8,101 nt of DNA from Waddliaceae bacterium (GTDB taxonomy: Bacteria > Chlamydiota > Chlamydiia > Chlamydiales > SLFE01): the NCBI GenBank assembly GCA_007124415.1, contig SLFE01000179.1, positions 1 to 8,101 on the forward strand, in the 5' to 3' direction. A program made the position numbers and the translations under genes. The notes beneath the pieces were generated by a model, which made no database searches, was not told the DNA's origin, and saw only the letters and a program-made list of their open reading frames with translations. Of the stretch, positions 1 to 6,322 are shown one piece after another. The number at the start of each line of letters is the position of its first letter. Positions within the stretch are counted from its first letter, which is position 1.

Positions 1-204
1 AACAATATTTGATCATTACTTATTCACACAGTAATCTAATTTTTAAATTAATAAAAAGGGGGTTTTCTGGACTAATTCAGTCAATCTTTTCTCAGATATC
101 TTTACTTAGCTTGCAGTTCCGATATTCAATGACCCAAAACTGTATCCAATGTAGGAAGTATTGTTCCCATCTTTGTGAATGTTGGGAAGGATATTAGACT
201 ATAA

Positions 205-444
205 TTAGCTTCTCCGCTTCCTTTCATTCTCGGTGAGCCATTTTTTCCGGAGGCGGATGCTTCCGGGGGTCACTTCGATGAGCTCGTCTTCGTTGATGTA
301 GCTGATGGCCTGTTCGATTGTGAATGTTCGCGGGGGCGTCAGCAAGATCTTTTCGTCGGTGCCGGAGGCTCTGACGTTGGTGAGCTGCTTCCCTTTGATG
401 ATGTTGACGATCAGGTCGTTTTCCCGGCAGTGCTGGCCGACGAT
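205..444 (-). pseudogene. Detached 3' fragment of typA (last 79 codons)
   Basis: Read on the minus strand, this stretch encodes the C-terminal end of the ribosome-associated GTPase TypA/BipA, matching residues 525-603 of the intact gene at 2904-4715. The reading frame and the TAA stop (205-207) are kept, and 77 of 79 residues are identical; only the last two differ (RS instead of KG). It has no start codon: matching sequence ends abruptly at 444 and an in-frame stop lies at 451-453, two codons upstream. GTPase and central domains are absent, so it cannot act as TypA. Differences from the intact copy are 12 of 240 bases; the 8 outside the last two codons are all silent. It lies directly downstream of the barrel/collagen unit in the same orientation. 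I infer it is the former native 3' end of typA, displaced by an insertion. Confidence 0.9.
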
Positions 445-493
445 TTCTCGTTATGTGAGGGGAGTACGATTGGGGGATTGGAAGGTCACCGGT

Positions 494-538
494 AAAAAAA
501 TACAAGCAGCCGGAATTTTTTCCCGACTGCTTTTTTTT
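494..538 (-). terminator. Rho-independent terminator, probably bidirectional
   Basis: Arms AGCAGCCGG (505-513) and CCGACTGCT (523-531) pair over nine positions, with one G-U pair on the minus-strand transcript. On the minus strand the hairpin is followed, after a short gap, by seven T (complement of 494-500). On the plus strand it is followed directly by eight T (531-538). It begins 14 bases past the stop of the collagen-like gene and would end that transcript before the typA remnant. Confidence 0.8.
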
Positions 539-544
539 CAGATC

Positions 545-1417
545 TTACGGAATTTCGATGGAGTGAACCGACCAGACAATACCCGGTGTAAACTGACCTC
601 CCCCCAAGTTTAATGAAATGCTCACCCCATCGGCGTTATAAAATAAGCCGACTTCATCGCCTTGAGCTAGTTCGACATCTCCGACAAGAACAACTTGTCC
701 TGATCCCAACAAAGCTCTTACAGTCAAGAGGAGCGCAATATCCAAATCCAGAATCGGGATGTTTCCATTGATCAGATTTACCCCATCGCCGATTCGTCTA
801 AGCGAAAAACTTGGGTTTTGATTAGGACCTAATTCAACTTGAACACTTGCAGTCGTTTGGTAATTAATGATGGCTTTCATGGAATACTTCCCATCTGCTG
901 GAGCCTGGAAGACGCCGGCAGCGGGGAGAAAGTGAAATTGATCGTTGTAATAGGGCGAATCAACATCCCAGTTCTGAATCTGGGTTGATCCCGACACCTC
1001 ATCAAACTGATCTTTTGATGCCGAAAAATTGAGCGTTGTGGCAGCAGGTCCTTCCGGTCCTTGAGGCCCTTCCGGCCCCTCAGGCCCTTCCGGTCCTTGA
1101 GGTCCTTCCGGTCCCGGCTCTCCTTGAATCCCTTGAATCCCTTGAGGCCCTTCCGGTCCCTCAGGTCCTTCCGGTCCCGGCTCTCCTTGAATCCCTTGAG
1201 GCCCTTCCGGTCCCGGCTCTCCTTGAATCCCTTGAGGCCCTTCCGGTCCTTGCGGTCCCTCAGGTCCGGGAGGCCCTTGTGGGGGTGGCTCACATCCGCG
1301 GCAACTGCTCATCACCAGAGATCGGTCTGTTTCTTTGCTATCACCGTTGATCGCATGCGCTTGTGTACTCGAAAAGAGAAGAAACGCTGTCAGCGCTAGG
1401 GCTAATGTTTTTTTCAT
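545..1417 (-). CDS. Secreted collagen-like protein with C1q-like C-terminal head
   Basis: A 290-residue protein. Residues 1-22 form a clear signal peptide (MKK, hydrophobic core, cleavage after AHA). A short linker carries a CRGC pair (Cys39, Cys42). Residues 48-125 are 26 unbroken Gly-X-Y triplets: 11 GPE, 6 GPQ, 4 GIQ, 3 GEP, 1 GPP and 1 GPA. Residues 126-290 look like a C1q/TNF-type jelly-roll head (GVFQAPADGKYS, then ELAQGDEVGLFY). Bacterial collagen-like proteins of this build trimerise and usually sit on cell or spore surfaces, often as adhesins; that role here is inference. The chosen ATG has AAGGAG ten bases upstream and directly precedes the signal peptide; the frame is open for 18 more codons to an ATG at 1471, inside the upstream gene. 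It lies 14 bases after the barrel gene stop, so the two are probably co-transcribed. Confidence 0.88.
   Translation of the reverse strand: MKKTLALALTAFLLFSSTQAHAINGDSKETDRSLVMSSCRGCEPPPQGPPGPEGPQGPEGPQGIQGEPGPEGPQGIQGEPGPEGPEGPEGPQGIQGIQGEPGPEGPQGPEGPEGPEGPQGPEGPAATTLNFSASKDQFDEVSGSTQIQNWDVDSPYYNDQFHFLPAAGVFQAPADGKYSMKAIINYQTTASVQVELGPNQNPSFSLRRIGDGVNLINGNIPILDLDIALLLTVRALLGSGQVVLVGDVELAQGDEVGLFYNADGVSISLNLGGGQFTPGIVWSVHSIEIP
1043..1276 (-). repeat. Collagen Gly-X-Y coding repeat
   Basis: This stretch encodes 26 consecutive Gly-X-Y triplets. At DNA level it is an imperfect tandem array in which 9-bp triplet-pair units are built into a longer block encoding GPQGIQGEPGPE, which recurs three times. 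Such arrays change length by slippage or recombination, so the repeat number may differ between strains. Confidence 0.9.
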
Positions 1418-1427
1418 TGTCTCGTAA

Positions 1428-1433
1428 CTCCTT
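1428..1433 (-). promoter_or_regulatory. Ribosome binding site of the collagen-like gene
   Basis: AAGGAG on the minus strand ends ten bases before the ATG at 1417 and overlaps the TAA stop of the upstream barrel gene (1432-1434). It decides the start of the collagen-like gene and suggests translational coupling: ribosomes finishing the barrel gene would halt on this site. Confidence 0.75.
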
Positions 1434-2658
1434 AATAATTCGTTGTATACTTGCAGCATCGGCTTGTACAAATATAATCCCTCCTTCTAACAATTGGATC
1501 CTTGGTTCCACAAAATCTTGAACCATTTCTAAACAGATCTGCGATGGGAATCGTGAATCCGATTCTAAACTCGGTGTTTGTCTTAAAAATATCATCATGA
1601 TAGACCTTCACTTCCATATTCAGAAAATGCCTCCACTCCATAGTCAATCTTCCCCAAACACCAAATGTGTCGTCGAAATTTAGCATATCGAGATAATACC
1701 CTCCTAAAGCAGGATAAAGTCTGGTATCGCAGAAAAAACCGAAACAACGCCCAATTTCAATATCGAATCCGGAAGATGTCCACTCGGTTTCATCACAGCT
1801 GACAGTAAAAGGGCCTATGTAGTTGTTAAAAAAATTCGTAGTTGTCTTTGATATCGATCCTACCGGAATATACGCATTTGCCCTTATATCCAAACCGCGC
1901 CATGAAAAGAGCTCAAGTCCAATTCCCAACTGATTAAAGTTGCCGGCGGAGCTGTCAAAGTAATCATAGTAGGCATTAACACCGAGAACAACATTGGAAG
2001 GGAGACAAAAACGACTGCCTACGCCATAAGAGAGCACGTAACGATTATCACATTCCAAATTAACCCACCTCAAGTCGGAAAATACACGGGCCTCTTCATT
2101 GCAATAGCAAAGCGTATCGGCATACATTAATCCCAGCGTTCCCAAGTTTTCATCAAGGCAAGGTCTCTCGCCGCCCCGCCAGTTTCCATACAAATACAGC
2201 TCGTTGTCAGGGAAGGGGCGGCACAGACATCCTTCTTGACGAAGACAAGGATCTAACGGCTCACAGCTCTCTACAGGAGTGTTATAAAACTCTGCCGGAC
2301 ACGGGCAGGTCTTTGATTCTTGTTTCTCGGAATTTCCCCGGTCTTTGTAAATTTCGTAAACCGTGACATTATCGCTTGCCATCCCCTGTTCAGAATCTAA
2401 GCGAATGGAGGCTGTTTGTTCCTGAACCTGTTTAGCAGATGACGACGCGTTGATTTCTTTTGCCCGCGCATCGCCCAGGTTTCGATTGCAGATAGTTGAA
2501 GCTGCCTGCTCTTCGTTTTGATGTCGGGCGTGTTTTGCCCTCAACTCTTCATTGGAAACTTCAAAAAAAATACTGTACGTCTCTTCTATATTCTGTTGAA
2601 CAGAAAAGAGAGGGGGGAAAAACAAACATAACGATAAGGCGACCAACTTAATCTTCAT
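1432..2658 (-). CDS. Cysteine-rich inverse-autotransporter-like outer-membrane beta-barrel protein
   Basis: A 408-residue protein. Residues 1 to about 20 are a signal peptide (MKIKLVALSLCLFFPPLFS). Residues about 21-115 are polar; about 118-167 hold seven cysteines. From about 172 to 372 there is a beta-strand-rich region with hallmarks of the intimin/invasin beta-domain: VLGVNAYYDY (224-233), a GIGLELFSWRGLDIRANAY stretch, GFDIEIG (297-303), LYPALGGYYLD (314-324) and a final FRIGFTIPI strand. After a PIVRRRDYI motif typical of the barrel exit, the protein stops within 12 residues, so the usual surface passenger is missing. The mature form has 19 cysteines, fitting the disulfide-linked outer membrane of Chlamydiae. 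Start: an in-frame ATG at 2727 has a possible AAGGA 11 bases upstream and would add a hydrophobic 23-residue leader; I prefer 2658 for its clean signal peptide, although it lacks a good ribosome site. Confidence 0.78.
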   Translation of the reverse strand: MKIKLVALSLCLFFPPLFSVQQNIEETYSIFFEVSNEELRAKHARHQNEEQAASTICNRNLGDARAKEINASSSAKQVQEQTASIRLDSEQGMASDNVTVYEIYKDRGNSEKQESKTCPCPAEFYNTPVESCEPLDPCLRQEGCLCRPFPDNELYLYGNWRGGERPCLDENLGTLGLMYADTLCYCNEEARVFSDLRWVNLECDNRYVLSYGVGSRFCLPSNVVLGVNAYYDYFDSSAGNFNQLGIGLELFSWRGLDIRANAYIPVGSISKTTTNFFNNYIGPFTVSCDETEWTSSGFDIEIGRCFGFFCDTRLYPALGGYYLDMLNFDDTFGVWGRLTMEWRHFLNMEVKVYHDDIFKTNTEFRIGFTIPIADLFRNGSRFCGTKDPIVRRRDYICTSRCCKYTTNY

Positions 2659-2751
2659 AATCGATTCTAGCAATCTCAAAAAAAAGTATACGGTTCCGGT
2701 TTTAACCATGAATGAAAAGACAAACATTCTTTCAAGATTCCTTGTAAAATT

Positions 2752-2780
2752 AATATTTAGCTATTCCTGAAATATTTAGC
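2752..2780. repeat. Ten-base direct repeat upstream of the barrel gene
   Basis: AATATTTAGC occurs at 2752-2761 and again at 2771-2780, start to start 19 bases apart, in the AT-rich stretch upstream of the barrel gene. A spacing near two helix turns puts both copies on one face of the DNA, as in many operators. I see no convincing promoter hexamers here, so a regulatory role is only a possibility. Confidence 0.4.
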
Positions 2781-2935
2781 AAGAAAATAATTTAAATTCA
2801 GAGGATGACAGAATTCAGTTGATGGACTTTGTCAAAGAAAAGCACACTTATTTGAACCGAATTGCCACCCTGCTGGATTTTCTCGATCTAGTGGAACAGA
2901 AGTTTACCCCTTCCGCTTCCTTTCATTTTCGGTGA
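2780..2935 (+). other. Short orphan open frame, possible gene remnant
   Basis: The plus strand is open from just after a TAG at 2777-2779 to a TGA at 2933-2935. An ATG at 2822 would give 37 residues beginning MDFVKEKHTYLNRIATLLDF. The first 80 or so bases look coding-like (amphipathic, varied codons), but there is no ribosome site at a proper distance, and the last 32 bases run antisense into the 3' end of typA. I do not recognise the peptide. It may be the broken edge of a gene carried by the inserted segment, or chance. It is the only hint of coding content between the barrel gene and typA. Confidence 0.22.
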
Positions 2936-3143
2936 GCCATTTTTTCCGGAGGCGGATGCTTCCGGGGGTCACTTCGATGAGCTCGTCTTCGTTGATGTAG
3001 CTGATGGCCTGTTCGATTGTGAATGTCCGGGGAGGCGTCAGCAGGATCTTCTCGTCTGTGCCGGAGGCTCTGACGTTGGTGAGCTGCTTTCCTTTGATGA
3101 TGTTGACGATCAGGTCGTTTTCCCGGCAGTGCTGGCCGACGAT
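2904..3143 (-). repeat. Second copy of the typA 3' direct repeat
   Basis: This is the part of intact typA that recurs at 205-444 in the same orientation, exactly 2,699 bp away. Identity is 228 of 240 bases. From 2912 to 3143 there are only 8 mismatches in 232 bases, with no gaps. Similarity ends sharply at the stop codon on one side and at 3143 on the other, so this pair bounds the barrel/collagen segment. Confidence 0.92.
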
Positions 3144-4715
3144 CATCCCTTCGTACACGTCGTCGCCGGGGCCGGCGAACAGCATGCCTCGGTCTTCGAG
3201 GTTGAAGCAGGCAAAGCCGTTGGCCTTTCCGGATGACATTGCGATGAGTACGCCGGAAGTTCGTCCGGGGATCGGCCCTTTATGCGGCTGGAAGCTCTCG
3301 AATGTGGAAGTGAGGATGCCGAGCCCTCTTGTCGATGTGAGGAACTCGTTCCGGTAGCCCATCAGGCCCCGGGTGGGGGTTAGGAACTCCATGTGGGTGA
3401 TCCCTTGGGGATCGGTGTGCAGGTGCTGCATCTCTCCGCGGTTTCGGGAAAGCTGCTCGATAACGGGCCCGGAATGGTCCTGGGGAACTTCGATAAAGAC
3501 TCTTTCCATTGGCTCGTGCTGGACGCCGTCGATCTCCTTGGTGAGGACGCGGGGCCTGGAAACGCAGAATTCGTAACCCTCTCTTCGCAGGGCCTCAAGA
3601 AGGACGGCGATGTGCAGCTCGCCCCTTCCGGCCACGGTGACCTTTTGCTCGTCGCCCGATGAGAAGCTGATGTGATAAGAGATGTTGGCTTTCTGCTCTT
3701 TTTCCATACGGTCGATGATCTTGTTCATGGTGACGTGCTTGCCGCTTCTTCCGGCAAACGGGCCGTTGTTGACCACAATATCGACCGATACGGTCGGCTC
3801 GTCAAGTTGTATGGGGGTCAGCTTGGTGGTGTTTTCAGGGGCGCAGAGGGTGTCTCCGATCATGACATCGGGCATTCCCGAAATGTTGACGATGTCGCCG
3901 AGTCCGGCTTCGTGAAGTTCTACTCTCTCGAGGCCCGAGTGCCCTTCGATACAGGTGACTGTGCATTTTTTTTGCTTGCCGTCGGGGCAAATGTGGAGGA
4001 TCTGCTGTCCCTTCTTCACGCTCCCTTCTAAAACGCGCCCGCAGGCTTTTCTTCCGAGGAAGTCGTCGTAGGCGATGCTGCAGGCCTGAAATAAAAAGGG
4101 ATTCGAAACCGACCCGGGAGGGACGGGTGTCGCTTCGACCATGAGGTCGAGAAGGGGGGTCAGGTCTTCCTTGGGATCGGTCACCTCTTTTTGGGCGTAG
4201 CCGCTTAAGGCCGAGGCGTAGCAGTATTGAAAGTCGAGCTGCTCGTCGGTGGCGCCCAGTTCAACGAAAAGGTCGAACGTCTCGTTCAGAACTCTTTCGG
4301 GGTCGGCGTGGGGCCGGTCGATCTTGTTAATGACGACAAAGGGGCGGAGTCCCATCTTAAGCGATTTTGAGAGGACGAACCGCGTCTGCGGCATGGGCCC
4401 TTCCGAGGCGTCGATGATGAGAAGGACGGAATTGACCATGCCGAGAACCCTTTCGACCTCTCCGGAGAAATCGGCGTGTCCGGGCGTGTCGATGAGGTTG
4501 ATCTTGTAGTCGTGATAGAATATGGAGGTGTGTTTGGCGAAGATGGTGATTCCGCGCTCTTTTTCTTGATCGTATGAGTCCATTACCCGTTCAGGGATCT
4601 CTTCGTTGTCGCGGAATATTTTAGATTGCTTCAGCAGCGCGTCCAGCAGGGTGGTTTTGCCGTGGTCGATGTGGGCGATAATGGCCACATTACGTATTTT
4701 ATCGTGATCGTGCAT
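2904..4715 (-). CDS. typA: Ribosome-associated translational GTPase TypA/BipA
   Basis: A 603-residue protein, full length for the family (607 in E. coli). It is an EF-G-like GTPase that binds the 70S ribosome and is linked to 50S assembly and to growth under cold and other stress. The GTPase motifs are all intact: P-loop AHIDHGKTT (14-22), switch RGITI (54-58), DTPGH (76-80), NKID (130-133) and SAL (168-170). A beta-barrel domain II follows (about 205-295), then the EF-G-like alpha/beta domains, with RGLMGYRNEFLTSTRG marking the last of these. The BipA-specific C-terminal domain covers about 485-603 and ends in the basic tail ENERKRKG. Start: ATG at 4713-4715 with AAAGGA six bases upstream. 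It is divergent from the helicase gene. The last 79 codons are duplicated at 205-444, and the present 3' end may have been imported. Confidence 0.97.
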   Translation of the reverse strand: MHDHDKIRNVAIIAHIDHGKTTLLDALLKQSKIFRDNEEIPERVMDSYDQEKERGITIFAKHTSIFYHDYKINLIDTPGHADFSGEVERVLGMVNSVLLIIDASEGPMPQTRFVLSKSLKMGLRPFVVINKIDRPHADPERVLNETFDLFVELGATDEQLDFQYCYASALSGYAQKEVTDPKEDLTPLLDLMVEATPVPPGSVSNPFLFQACSIAYDDFLGRKACGRVLEGSVKKGQQILHICPDGKQKKCTVTCIEGHSGLERVELHEAGLGDIVNISGMPDVMIGDTLCAPENTTKLTPIQLDEPTVSVDIVVNNGPFAGRSGKHVTMNKIIDRMEKEQKANISYHISFSSGDEQKVTVAGRGELHIAVLLEALRREGYEFCVSRPRVLTKEIDGVQHEPMERVFIEVPQDHSGPVIEQLSRNRGEMQHLHTDPQGITHMEFLTPTRGLMGYRNEFLTSTRGLGILTSTFESFQPHKGPIPGRTSGVLIAMSSGKANGFACFNLEDRGMLFAGPGDDVYEGMIVGQHCRENDLIVNIIKGKQLTNVRASGTDEKILLTPPRTFTIEQAISYINEDELIEVTPGSIRLRKKWLTENERKRKG

Positions 4716-4721
4716 GTCAAA

Positions 4722-4727
4722 TCCTTT
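4722..4727 (-). promoter_or_regulatory. Ribosome binding site of typA
   Basis: AAAGGA on the minus strand lies six bases before the typA ATG and supports that start. Confidence 0.7.
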
Positions 4728-4739
4728 GAGTAAAAAAAG

Positions 4740-4768
4740 ATTATAACAGAAGTGGTCCTATTTGTCGA
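4740..4768 (-). promoter_or_regulatory. Sigma-70-type promoter of typA
   Basis: On the minus strand there is TCGACA (4763-4768, five of six matches to the -35 consensus), a 17-base spacer and a perfect TATAAT (4740-4745). Transcription would start near 4733, giving a leader of about 17 bases that holds the AAAGGA ribosome site. In Chlamydiae this would be the sigma-66 housekeeping class. Confidence 0.72.
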
Positions 4769-4877
4769 ATATTTAATGAGGTTAAATTTAAAAAATGTTT
4801 TTTTTAATTGCCAAGCATGTTAATATCTATCCTGTAGTTTCATTTGTTTGGCTTTTCTTGGGCTGAACTTAAAACCT

Positions 4878-4883
4878 AAAGGA
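4878..4883 (+). promoter_or_regulatory. Ribosome binding site of the DEAD-box helicase
   Basis: AAAGGA five bases before the ATG at 4889 supports this start. In the 4769-4877 stretch upstream I see AT-rich sequence with a TTGCCA, but no -10 at a proper distance, so I cannot place the helicase promoter. Confidence 0.6.
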
Positions 4884-4888
4884 AAGTC

Positions 4889-6322
4889 ATGAACAACGCA
4901 CAGCCAAACGGATCTTTCGAGGCATTAGGCCTCAATCCATCAATATTAAAAGCACTTGATAAAATGGGGTTTGCAGAGCCGACTCCGATTCAAAACATGG
5001 TCATACCTTCGCTCTTGGAAGGCACCGACATCATCGCCCAGGCGCAGACCGGCACGGGAAAAACCGCGGCCTTCGGCCTTCCGGTTTTGGAAATGATGTC
5101 TGCCTCGGGCGGGGCAACAGCCTTGGTGCTGACGCCGACAAGGGAGCTTGCCAGGCAGGTTTGCGAGCAGTTGAACCGCTTCGGCGAGTTCATTGGAATC
5201 AAGTCGACGGCGATCTGCGGAGGCGAGTCCTTCGGGCGCCAAATCGAGATGATTAAAAAATCACGGATTCTCGTCGCAACACCCGGACGTTTGCTCGACC
5301 TTTACCGCTCCAATCGACTCAAAAGCTTCAATCCTTCCTATTTGATTTTGGACGAGGCCGATGAAATGCTCGACATGGGATTTTTAGAAGATATCGAAAC
5401 GATTGTCTCTTATCTGCCGAAGCAGCGCCAGGCGCTTTTGTTTTCCGCAACCATGTCGAAGTCGATCAAGAGCTTGGCGAAAAAGCTTTTGAAAGACCCC
5501 TTGCTTGTCAACCTCACTAAAGAGAACACCTCGCACAAGCAAATTGAACAGAAATTTTATATCGTCCGCCATCATGAAAGGGTTGATGCCCTCATCAGAC
5601 TTATCGACTGCGAGACCGAGCAGAAGTCGCTGATCTTTTGCGCTACGAAAAAAGATGTGGACCATTTGTCGGAGGTTTTGTCCGGCAAGGGGTACACAGT
5701 GGCCGCGCTGCATGGAGATATGGCCCAGCCTCAGAGAAAAAGGGCGGTCGACGCCTTCCGTTTCGGCAGGTGCCGCCTCTTGATAGCGACCGATGTCGCG
5801 GCCAGGGGACTGGATGTGTCCGACATCACCCACGTTTACAATTTCGAGATTCCCTTCTCCGATGACAGCTACACGCACAGGATCGGACGAACGGGGCGCG
5901 CCGGCAAGACCGGCACGGCGATCACTTTTGTGACTCCGAAAGAGACCAGATGGCTCCAAAAGTTGTCGAAAATCAACGGCGGCGCTTCCAAAGTCGACCA
6001 AATTCCTTCGCTCGGAGAGGTCAAAAGGCTCAAGATGCAGAAGATCATCGACGACCTGAAAAATCACCCTGTCGACCCGGATGCCGCGAGCCGGTTGGAA
6101 GAGCTCAAGCAGACGATGGACTTGCAAGAGATCAACGCCAGCCTGATGTCGCTTCTGCTGAAGAATGAGAAAATCACCGGGCCCGACCGCATAGGGCTGA
6201 CGGCTGATGAGCTGAAGGCAGAACCGAGGTCCTTCCCCAAAAAACGGGGTAAAAAATTCGGCAGCTGGAAAAAGCCTCATAGAAAAGGGAAGCCGAAGGC
6301 ATTCGCCAAGAGCTTCCGTTAA
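4889..6322 (+). CDS. deaD: DEAD-box ATP-dependent RNA helicase, DeaD/CsdA-like
   Basis: A 477-residue cytoplasmic RNA helicase that uses ATP to unwind short RNA duplexes; the DeaD class acts in ribosome assembly and mRNA turnover, notably in the cold. All family motifs are present: Q motif GFAEPTPIQ (27-35), Walker A AQTGTGKT (52-59), PTRELA (83-88), TPGR (131-134), DEAD (155-158), SAT (186-188), then in the second RecA fold ATDVAARGLD (300-309) and HRIGRTGR (330-337). A helical extension resembling the DeaD dimerisation region follows (about 350-425), then a strongly basic tail rich in Lys and Arg (about 445-477). The RNA-binding RRM-like domain of E. coli DeaD (629 residues) is absent, so RhlE or a general DEAD-box name is also defensible. 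The gene has a terminator just past its stop and overlaps the opposing gene by four bases. Confidence 0.93.
   Translation: MNNAQPNGSFEALGLNPSILKALDKMGFAEPTPIQNMVIPSLLEGTDIIAQAQTGTGKTAAFGLPVLEMMSASGGATALVLTPTRELARQVCEQLNRFGEFIGIKSTAICGGESFGRQIEMIKKSRILVATPGRLLDLYRSNRLKSFNPSYLILDEADEMLDMGFLEDIETIVSYLPKQRQALLFSATMSKSIKSLAKKLLKDPLLVNLTKENTSHKQIEQKFYIVRHHERVDALIRLIDCETEQKSLIFCATKKDVDHLSEVLSGKGYTVAALHGDMAQPQRKRAVDAFRFGRCRLLIATDVAARGLDVSDITHVYNFEIPFSDDSYTHRIGRTGRAGKTGTAITFVTPKETRWLQKLSKINGGASKVDQIPSLGEVKRLKMQKIIDDLKNHPVDPDAASRLEELKQTMDLQEINASLMSLLLKNEKITGPDRIGLTADELKAEPRSFPKKRGKKFGSWKKPHRKGKPKAFAKSFR

Noticed and set aside
164..188. Inverted repeat TTCCCA ... TGGGAA with a 13-base loop
   Set aside because: A six-base-pair stem, long loop and no T-run on either strand; too weak for a terminator or operator call.
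9..197. A 62-codon plus-strand frame with several cysteines near its end
   Set aside because: It starts at TTG with no ribosome site, is AT-rich with low-complexity composition, and resembles no protein I know. Not enough to call a gene.
1043..1276. Regular short DNA repeats considered as a CRISPR array
   Set aside because: The repeats are contiguous, in frame and encode collagen triplets; there are no unique spacers of constant length.
1036..1399. Long plus-strand frames rich in Pro/Leu or Arg/Phe opposite the collagen repeats
   Set aside because: These are antisense by-products of the Gly-X-Y repeat, which removes stops in all frames; they have no start signals.
1341..1598. A minus-strand frame overlapping the barrel gene end, considered as a frameshifted passenger continuation
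   Set aside because: The barrel frame itself carries the expected PIVRRRDYI exit motif, and the other frame runs straight through the clear signal peptide of the collagen-like gene. It is most likely a shadow.
5384..6280. A 298-codon minus-strand frame opposite the helicase gene
   Set aside because: It is antisense to highly conserved DEAD-box motifs, lacks a ribosome site and looks like a codon-bias shadow.
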